A stretch of 9,790 nucleotides of DNA, from assembly GCA_002393725.1 (NCBI GenBank), contig DGTJ01000011.1, forward strand, positions 1 through 9,790. The letters are read 5' to 3'. Every line of letters starts with the position of its first letter. The first letter of the stretch is position 1. This stretch comes from Prevotella sp. UBA4339. GTDB taxonomy: Bacteria > Bacteroidota > Bacteroidia > Bacteroidales > Bacteroidaceae. Below the pieces are notes generated by a model that saw only the letters and a list, made by a program, of their open reading frames with translations, made no database searches and had not been told where the DNA came from. Position numbers and translations under genes: made by a program. Of the stretch, positions 1 to 4,698 are shown in pieces.

Positions 1-246
1 ATTCAGGGCACAGCCGCTGACATCATCAAGGTAGCCATGATCCGCATCCATCAGCGCTTCAAGGCAGAGGGGATCAGAAGCAAGATGATACTTCAGGTGC
101 ATGATGAATTGAACTTCTCCGTATATCCTGAAGAGAAAGAACAGGTAGAGCGAATCGTGCTCGAAGAGATGCAGAATGCATTCCCGCTTGCTGTCCCACT
201 GGTAGCCGACAGCGGCTTCGGCCAAAACTGGCTGGAGGCGCACTAA
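1..246 (+). CDS. polA: DNA polymerase I, C-terminal end (partial)
   Basis: This is the last 81 codons of a family A DNA polymerase, which fills gaps and replaces Okazaki RNA primers during replication and excision repair. The frame is open from the first base and begins IQGTAADIIK, the conserved O-helix-distal block of Pol I. Motif C, QVHDE (local residues 32-36), carries the metal-binding Asp of the polymerase palm. The protein ends with the family-typical GFGQNWLEAH and a TAA stop. The beginning of the gene lies outside the window, so nothing can be said about its exonuclease domains. A transposase gene follows on the same strand 65 bp downstream. A REP-like hairpin lies in that gap and could act on the 3' end of the polA mRNA. 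Identification is firm. Confidence 0.96.
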   Translation: MQGTAADIIKVAMIRIHQRFKAEGIRSKMILQVHDELNFSVYPEEKEQVERIVLEEMQNAFPLAVPLVADSGFGQNWLEAH

Positions 247-259
247 GGCCCTCCGTCCC

Positions 260-287
260 GTAAGCTGCGGTACTTCCGCAGTTTACT
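260..287 (+). repeat. REP-like palindrome, copy 1 (between polA and transposase)
   Basis: The core CTGCGG-TACTT-CCGCAG (265-281) is followed by TTTACT. The stem extends to 11 bp, 260-270 with 276-286, including one G-T wobble, around a 5-nt loop. The core, loop length and right flank (T-W-TACT) match two copies inside the neighbouring transposase gene, so this reads as a directional repeat unit and not only a terminator. No T-run follows on the plus strand. It lies 14 bp after the polA stop and about 25 bp before the transposase start, where REP sequences commonly flank RAYT genes. Confidence 0.75.
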
Positions 288-311
288 AAACGAAAGAAAA
301 GAAAAAAAACT

Positions 312-1397
312 ATGGAAGAGAAGAAAGAGCCGACGAAATGGGAGAAATACGCCAAAGGCAAGAAGCCCTCCATGAAGCGGCGCTGTAGCCTCAACGACTA
401 CTGCGACCGCGGCATCTACATGATCACCATGGCCATCGAGGGGCGCAGGCCTCTATTGGGAAGGCTCGCAGGAGATACGCCTGAAGAGGCACACGTGGAG
501 CTGTCGGCCTTCGGAGAGAGGGTGAAGGCATGCTGGATGGCGATACCGCAGTACTATCCTCAGATAGAGGTGGTGAAGCTATGCGTCATGCCGGATCATA
601 TCCATGGGATACTATTTGTGCATGAAAGGATAGAACGGCACCTGGGGCACGTCATCTGGGGCTTCAAGACGGGGTGCAGGAAGGCGGCAAGGGAGCTGGG
701 GATGCTGCCTGATGTAACTGCGGAATTACCGCAGTATACTGAACAAGCCCCACAAAACACCTCCTATCCTCCCGTCAAGTATACTGCGGTATCTCCGCAG
801 TCACCGCCGCAGTCATCAAGCTATGACCGCCACCACGGCATCCTATGGGAAGAGAATTACAACGACCGCATCCTGCGCGGCCGAGGACAATATGACCGCA
901 TGAAGGCCTACCTCGACGATAACCCGAAGCGCCTGCTCATCAAACGCCTACACCCCGAATACTTCACACAGCTCGGCACCATCACCGCCGCTGGCATCCC
1001 TATGCAGGCCATGGGCAACCGATTCCTGCTCGACAACCCCGTGAAGATACAGATACAGTGCTCGCGGAGGATGACCCAAGAAGAGATAGAACACTATAAG
1101 GAAGCCATCCTCCAAAGGGCCAAGAAAGAGGGTGCCATCGTGGTGTCGCCATGCATCAGCCCCGGGGAGCAACAGACGGCTACTGCCTCAATGGCTGCCG
1201 GCATCCCGCTGATCGTGCTTCTGCTCAATGGCCTTCCTCCCCTATTCAAGCCTCAGCCCCGCTATCTCAAAGCCTGCGAAGAAGGCCGGCTGCTGATGCT
1301 GGCACCCTTCCCCTATCAGAACGAGAAACTGGAGAATATGCGCCAGCGATGCCTTCAGCTCAACGCATACGCGGCAGAGATATGCAAGGACGATTAG
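312..1397 (+). CDS. REP-associated tyrosine transposase (RAYT/Y1_Tnp, HUH family) with extra C-terminal Rossmann-like domain
   Basis: A 361-residue protein whose N-terminal part (about residues 20-212) is a Y1 transposase of the IS200-like/RAYT group. These enzymes cut and join single-stranded DNA at REP hairpins through a 5'-phosphotyrosine. The HUH motif is MPDHIHGIL, with His96 and His98. The likely nucleophile is Tyr194 in GRGQYDRMKAYLDDNP, the conserved helix of the family. Residues about 134-171 form a Pro/Gln/Ser-rich insertion between the GFKTGCRKAA helix and the LWEENYNDRILRG block, and this insertion is encoded by two REP-like palindromes. Residues about 218-361 (CSRR at 250-253, VSPCISPGE at 278-286, then AAGIPLIVLLLNGL) resemble a DprA/LOG-type Rossmann fold. 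That assignment is an inference. No promoter motif is visible in the 65-bp gap, so expression may depend on polA readthrough. The start is preceded by an A-rich tract, usual in this phylum. No terminal repeats of a complete IS are seen. Confidence 0.9.
   Translation: MEEKKEPTKWEKYAKGKKPSMKRRCSLNDYCDRGIYMITMAIEGRRPLLGRLAGDTPEEAHVELSAFGERVKACWMAIPQYYPQIEVVKLCVMPDHIHGILFVHERIERHLGHVIWGFKTGCRKAARELGMLPDVTAELPQYTEQAPQNTSYPPVKYTAVSPQSPPQSSSYDRHHGILWEENYNDRILRGRGQYDRMKAYLDDNPKRLLIKRLHPEYFTQLGTITAAGIPMQAMGNRFLLDNPVKIQIQCSRRMTQEEIEHYKEAILQRAKKEGAIVVSPCISPGEQQTATASMAAGIPLIVLLLNGLPPLFKPQPRYLKACEEGRLLMLAPFPYQNEKLENMRQRCLQLNAYAAEICKDD
718..800 (+). repeat. REPIN-like inverted pair of REP palindromes inside the transposase gene
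   Basis: Copy 2 (718-740, plus orientation) is CTGCGG-AATTA-CCGCAG followed by TATACT. Copy 3 (778-800, minus orientation) reads on the minus strand CTGCGG-AGATA-CCGCAG, then TATACT. The facing arms, 729-740 and 778-789, are perfect 12-bp reverse complements separated by a 37-bp spacer. The 83-bp element therefore has the architecture of a REPIN, two REPs head-to-head. It lies in frame and encodes the peptides TAELPQYT and YTAVSPQS within the insertion of the transposase. Further CCGCAG half-sites lie at 807-812 and 546-551. The palindromes are seen directly; calling them the enzyme's own substrate is an inference from RAYT biology. Confidence 0.75.
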
Positions 1398-1927
1398 CCA
1401 ATCCGGCTATTCAGCTCATCAAGCAATCGACCGGCATCGGCATCCATTGAACGGATGTCGATATTGATGACGGAACTGGCGACGATAAGGCCATCCATCC
1501 ACAGTATGAATCGGCGCCACGGGCTGGACACTTGCTGACGATAGGTCTCGTAATCCTTTAAGACGATGTAGTAGGTGGTATGACCCTTGTAGGTATAGGG
1601 CACAAAAGCCTCAATGCTCTGCCAGGGCAGAATGCAGTAGGCACCCCAGGAGGGATGATAGGCATGGAGGCTGTCAGCCGTGAGCATCAAGGCCGGCTGG
1701 CGACGGATGACGCACAGCCAGAACTGCTTGAGGTAGATACAGTTGACCAGCAAAAGCACCAGAGCACCAAAATAAACGACTGCCAGAACGAAATACAACA
1801 CGCCATCAACATGGCGAGGCTGCTTCTCCAGCAAGAGGAGAATCAGTAGAAAATAGCCTAAACTCAGGAAGAAAATGGAAATAGCGGTAAAAGCCACTAT
1901 ACCCTTCCGAAAGAATACTTCTTGCAT
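1394..1927 (-). CDS. Small membrane protein with two N-terminal helices, STM3941-like
   Basis: A 177-residue protein with two hydrophobic helices (about 10-33 and 42-66) followed by a soluble domain of about 110 residues. The soluble part has a pleckstrin-like pattern: LTADSLHAY at 82-90, then ILPWQSIEAF at 99-108, a YYIVLKDYETY strand and a late VINIDIRSMD segment. This layout recalls the STM3941 family of bacterial inner-membrane proteins, whose function is not established. The gene starts 6 bp after the stop of the DUF3237 gene on the same strand, so the two are probably co-transcribed and translationally linked. Its 3' end overlaps the convergent transposase gene by 4 bp (1394-1397). Coding status is well supported by the helices and operon spacing; the family name is moderate. 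Confidence 0.72.
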   Translation of the reverse strand: MQEVFFRKGIVAFTAISIFFLSLGYFLLILLLLEKQPRHVDGVLYFVLAVVYFGALVLLLVNCIYLKQFWLCVIRRQPALMLTADSLHAYHPSWGAYCILPWQSIEAFVPYTYKGHTTYYIVLKDYETYRQQVSSPWRRFILWMDGLIVASSVINIDIRSMDADAGRLLDELNSRIG

Positions 1928-1933
1928 AACTTT

Positions 1934-2452
1934 CTACTTGACTCGCCAGACATTAAGAATGATGCCTTTGAACTGCTGGGAGAAGTCTGGGGCACAGACG
2001 AAGAGGGCATTGTTGAGCCAAGCATAGCGACTATCGGCAGGAGCCTCGAACTGAGGAGCAGCCTTGAAGTAGAAGGAGGGATTGCCCTGGGCATCCTTGC
2101 CGTCGTATATGATGCCCCGATTGCGGACGTGGATATATACGCCATCATCCGTTCGGATGCTATAGATGGCCTCCAGCTCCGTTCGGTGCTGTGCCTTTTT
2201 GACCAACTGGTAGTCAGCACCGCCGTTGATGATGGTGCCCTTGATACCAGGTCCCTCGAATGTGCCTCCAGTGATGGGTATGACGATGCGCTCGCCATGC
2301 TGCGTCTCCCCCACCCTATACGTCTCGCCGAGCGTCACCTTCAGCTGCAGGGCGAACTCCAGTTGCGGGGTCTCTTTTGGTTCGATGATCTGTGCGTTGG
2401 CAGTAAGGAGTGAAGCCAGCAAAATGATGGTCGATAACAGCAGTTTCTTCAT
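1934..2452 (-). CDS. Secreted DUF3237 domain-containing protein
   Basis: A 172-residue protein starting with a Sec signal peptide (MKKLLLSTIILLASLLTANA, cleavage probably after Ala20, leaving Gln21). The rest fits DUF3237, a small beta-barrel family: GERIVIPITGGTFEGP (53-68), GTIINGGADYQ (72-82), YSIRTDDGVYIHVRNRG (97-113), FYFKAAPQFEAP (127-138) and YAWLNNALFVC (143-153). The family has no assigned reaction. A periplasmic version is less common than the cytosolic one, and the lack of a lipobox Cys suggests a soluble periplasmic product. It is the first gene of a probable two-gene unit with the downstream membrane protein. A TATCTTTG -7 element lies 33 bp upstream. Confidence 0.85.
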   Translation of the reverse strand: MKKLLLSTIILLASLLTANAQIIEPKETPQLEFALQLKVTLGETYRVGETQHGERIVIPITGGTFEGPGIKGTIINGGADYQLVKKAQHRTELEAIYSIRTDDGVYIHVRNRGIIYDGKDAQGNPSFYFKAAPQFEAPADSRYAWLNNALFVCAPDFSQQFKGIILNVWRVK

Positions 2453-2484
2453 TTCTTAAGTCGATTTATATCCATTTGTGGGCA

Positions 2485-2492
2485 CAAAGATA
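2485..2492 (-). promoter_or_regulatory. Candidate -7 element for the DUF3237 gene
   Basis: On the minus strand this reads TATCTTTG, matching the Bacteroidetes -7 consensus TAnnTTTG, 33 bp before the DUF3237 start. No TTTG is seen at the expected 19-bp distance upstream, so the -33 half is weak. It faces away from the ychF promoter. Confidence 0.5.
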
Positions 2493-2515
2493 CAAAAAGT
2501 TACGCATAAAGTCCA

Positions 2516-2543
2516 ACTTTTCACTTTTCACTTTTCGCTTTTC
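2516..2543 (+). repeat. Heptanucleotide tandem repeat (ACTTTTC)4
   Basis: Three exact copies of ACTTTTC (2516-2536) and a fourth reading GCTTTTC (2537-2543) are followed by a related, longer tract ending in CTTTTTC at 2554. The array directly abuts the TAACTTTG promoter element of ychF and covers the -33 position and most of the spacer. Such short arrays can change length by polymerase slippage. Confidence 0.8.
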
Positions 2544-2563
2544 ACTCCTTTTTCGTAACTTTG
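2533..2563 (+). promoter_or_regulatory. Candidate ychF-lgt promoter
   Basis: TAACTTTG at 2556-2563 matches the Bacteroidetes -7 consensus TAnnTTTG. Exactly 19 bp upstream is TTTC (2533-2536), one base off the TTTG -33 element, and it lies inside the ACTTTTC repeat. The predicted transcript begins about 20-25 bp before the ychF start codon. Confidence 0.65.
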
Positions 2564-2592
2564 CAGCGAAATTTAAACGTTTAAAGAAGAAA

Positions 2593-3693
2593 ATGGCATT
2601 AAAATGTGGTATTGTTGGACTGCCGAATGTGGGCAAGTCCACATTGTTCAATTGCTTGTCGAGCGCCAAGGCTCAGGCAGCAAACTTCCCCTTTTGTACG
2701 ATTGAGCCCAATGTGGGCGTGATCACCGTTCCCGATGAGCGGCTGACGAAGCTGGCCGAGATTGTGCATCCGGGCCGTATCGTACCTGCTACCTGTGAGA
2801 TTGTAGACATCGCAGGCCTCGTGAAGGGAGCCTCGAAGGGAGAAGGCCTCGGAAACAAGTTCTTAGGAAATATCCGCGAGACGGATGCGATTATACACGT
2901 GCTCCGCTGCTTCGAGGATGAGAATATCACCCACGTAGACGGCACCATCGACCCCATCCGCGACAAGGAAATCATAGACACCGAGCTTCAGCTGAAAGAC
3001 CTCGAGACCATCGAGGGCCGTCTGGCCAAGACCGAGAAGGCTGCTGCTGCAGGCAATAAGGATGCAAAGGTGGAAGTCACGGTGCTGAAGGCATATAAAG
3101 AGGTGCTGGATCAGGGCAAGAACGCCCGCGTGGTGGAGTTCGAATCGAAAGAGGAACAGGACTGCGCCAAGAATCTCTTCCTGCTGACTTCGAAGCCTGT
3201 GCTCTACGTCTGCAACGTTGGCGAGGCCGATGCCAAGAACGGTAATGACTTCACCAAGAAAGTGGAGGCACTGGCCCAGGAGGAAGGAGCCGAGACGATG
3301 ATCATCGCCGCCAAGACCGAGGAGGACATCGCCGAGCTCGAAAGCTATGAGGACAAACAGATGTTCCTCGAGGAGCTGGGCTTGGAGGAGAGCGGCGTGA
3401 ACCGTCTGATCAAGAAGGCATACGCCCTGCTCAACCTGGAGACCTTCATCACCGCAGGCGAGATGGAGGTGAAGGCCTGGACCTATAAGAAAGGCTGGAA
3501 GGCTCCTCAGTGCGCCGGAGTGATACATACCGACTTCGAGAAGGGCTTCATCCGCGCCGAGGTGATCAAGTATGAGGACTATCTGCATTATGGCTCTGAG
3601 GCGGCTGTAAGAGAGGCCGGCAAGCTGGCTGTAGAGGGTAAGGACTATATAGTGCAGGACGGAGATATCATGCACTTCAGATTTAATGTATAA
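2593..3693 (+). CDS. ychF: Redox-regulated ATPase YchF (OLA1 family)
   Basis: A 366-residue Obg-related P-loop protein that binds ribosomes and hydrolyses ATP in preference to GTP; in other bacteria it affects translation and oxidative stress responses. The G1 loop is GLPNVGKS (9-16) and the G3 region DIAGLVKGAS (72-81). The G4 motif is NVGE (208-211) in place of NKxD, the change that gives YchF its ATP preference. A coiled-coil arm spans about 130-190. The TGS domain fills the C-terminus (about 283-366), ending in the family signature DYIVQDGDIMHFRFNV. The start at MALKCGIVGLPNVGKS is chosen because it matches family length and follows the promoter. The frame remains open further upstream, but that would translate the promoter and the repeat tract. 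lgt follows after 2 bp, indicating an operon. Confidence 0.97.
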   Translation: MALKCGIVGLPNVGKSTLFNCLSSAKAQAANFPFCTIEPNVGVITVPDERLTKLAEIVHPGRIVPATCEIVDIAGLVKGASKGEGLGNKFLGNIRETDAIIHVLRCFEDENITHVDGTIDPIRDKEIIDTELQLKDLETIEGRLAKTEKAAAAGNKDAKVEVTVLKAYKEVLDQGKNARVVEFESKEEQDCAKNLFLLTSKPVLYVCNVGEADAKNGNDFTKKVEALAQEEGAETMIIAAKTEEDIAELESYEDKQMFLEELGLEESGVNRLIKKAYALLNLETFITAGEMEVKAWTYKKGWKAPQCAGVIHTDFEKGFIRAEVIKYEDYLHYGSEAAVREAGKLAVEGKDYIVQDGDIMHFRFNV

Positions 3694-3695
3694 AT

Positions 3696-4532
3696 ATGAA
3701 TCTACTGAATTTTATCGCATGGAATCCTGACCTGGTAGCATTCCAACTGGGACCGATAACGGTGCGCTGGTACGGTCTGATGTGGATTATCGGACTGGGA
3801 CTGGCATATCTCGTTGTAAAACGACTGTACAAGGAGCAGAAGATCAAGGACGAGCTCTTCGATCCCCTCTTTATCTACTGCTTCTTCGGCATACTGATAG
3901 GTGCCCGCCTGGGACACTGCATCTTCTATCAGCCACAAGACTTCCTGACCTCCTGGCAGGGTATCGTGGAGATGCTTCTACCCATACATTTCATGGCTGA
4001 TGGAAGTTGGAAAGTAGTGGGATATGCCGGATTAGCTTCTCATGGTGGCACCCTGGGCCTGATTATTGCCCTGTGGCTCTATGTCCGCAAGACCAAGCTC
4101 AGCATCTGGACAGTACTCGACAATATCGCTATTGCCACAGGAACCACCGCCTGCTTCATCCGCTTGGGCAACCTGATGAACTCAGAGATTATCGGCAAGA
4201 TAACAGACGTGCCCTGGGCTTTTATCTTCGAGAAGGTAGACTCTATGCCTCGCCATCCTGGCCAGCTCTACGAGGCTATCGCCTATGCCCTACTCTTCTT
4301 TATTATGTGGGCACTCCACAAGAAGATGCCTGAGAAGATCGGCACAGGCTGGTACTTCGGCTTCTGCCTGACGTATATCTTCACCTTCCGCTTCTTCATC
4401 GAATACACAAAGGAGATACAGGAAGCATTCGAGGCCTCGCTCCCACTCGACATGGGACAGATACTCTCGATACCATTCATTATTCTCGGTGCCTGGTGCA
4501 TGCTGAGAGCAAAAAAGGCAAGTCTCAGATAA
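3696..4532 (+). CDS. lgt: Prolipoprotein diacylglyceryl transferase
   Basis: A 278-residue integral inner-membrane enzyme that transfers diacylglycerol from phosphatidylglycerol to the lipobox Cys of prolipoproteins, the first step of lipoprotein maturation. Visible family blocks are GARLGHCIFYQP (69-80), GLASHGGTLG (112-121, His116), the Lgt signature RLGNLMNSEIIG (156-167, with Arg156, Asn159 and Glu164 matching the essential residues known from E. coli Lgt), PRHPGQLYEA (185-194) and FRFFIEYTKE (231-240). About seven hydrophobic segments are evident. The stretch between the GARLGH and HGG blocks (about 81-110) forms a longer loop. The gene begins 2 bp after the ychF stop, which suggests translational coupling. 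It ends facing mutS across a repeat-bearing gap. Confidence 0.96.
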   Translation: MNLLNFIAWNPDLVAFQLGPITVRWYGLMWIIGLGLAYLVVKRLYKEQKIKDELFDPLFIYCFFGILIGARLGHCIFYQPQDFLTSWQGIVEMLLPIHFMADGSWKVVGYAGLASHGGTLGLIIALWLYVRKTKLSIWTVLDNIAIATGTTACFIRLGNLMNSEIIGKITDVPWAFIFEKVDSMPRHPGQLYEAIAYALLFFIMWALHKKMPEKIGTGWYFGFCLTYIFTFRFFIEYTKEIQEAFEASLPLDMGQILSIPFIILGAWCMLRAKKASLR

Positions 4533-4535
4533 AAA

Positions 4536-4619
4536 CATTAAATCCCGACGTGGTTTTATCAAATTCCTACGCAGTTTGATTGAATCACGTCGGGATTTCA
4601 TCAAATGCCGTCGGAATTT
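4536..4619. repeat. Four degenerate 21-bp tandem repeats with internal dyad, between lgt and mutS
   Basis: The units are 4536-4556, 4557-4577, 4578-4598 and 4599-4619. On the plus strand each fits roughly nATyAAAT-nCCGtCG-grATTT. Units 1 and 3 also pair with each other: 4540-4552 and 4586-4598 are perfect 13-bp reverse complements. The pairing continues inward with wobbles and one mismatch to 4563/4575, giving a long hairpin with an 11-nt loop. The array starts 4 bp after the lgt stop and lies 79 bp from the mutS stop, so it may end transcripts from both sides, although no T-run follows. Repeats are seen directly; the role is an inference. Confidence 0.75.
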
Positions 4620-4698
4620 CAACCTCAGGCCGTACCTTACCATGCTTCATCCCTGCCTAAACAATGTTTTAGCCAGTACCTTATGAAGCTTTCGCACG

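Noticed and set aside
546..555. CCGCAGTACT as a further REP copy in the transposase gene
   Set aside because: Only a half-site without a paired CTGCGG; it encodes the conserved IPQYYP segment before the HUH strand and may be chance.
1922..2413. 163-codon plus-strand frame opposite the DUF3237 gene
   Set aside because: The minus strand encodes a signal peptide and all DUF3237 blocks; the plus frame has no recognisable features.
2476..2592. Possible 39-residue N-terminal extension of YchF
   Set aside because: It would translate through the promoter and the ACTTTTC repeat; the start at 2593 gives the exact family length and the canonical MALKCGIVGLPNVGKS beginning.
2863..3675. Long (270-codon) frame antisense to ychF
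   Set aside because: Shadow of a strongly biased coding sequence; its residues recall no family and the plus-strand gene is certain.
4536..4619. CRISPR-like array
   Set aside because: The units adjoin without unique spacers and are degenerate; no cas genes are present.
4290..4643. Leftward 117-codon open frame with heptapeptide-like repeats (RRDSIK, RRNLIK, RRDLM) between lgt and mutS
   Set aside because: The peptide repeat is a by-product of the 21-bp DNA repeat, and the rest runs antisense through the lgt coding sequence; no promoter or family resemblance.
4644..4689. Weak inverted repeat (GCTTCAT/ATGAAGC, with CTAAA/TTTAG inside) as a mutS terminator
   Set aside because: Stems are only 7 and 5 bp and far apart, with no T-run; not strong enough to call.
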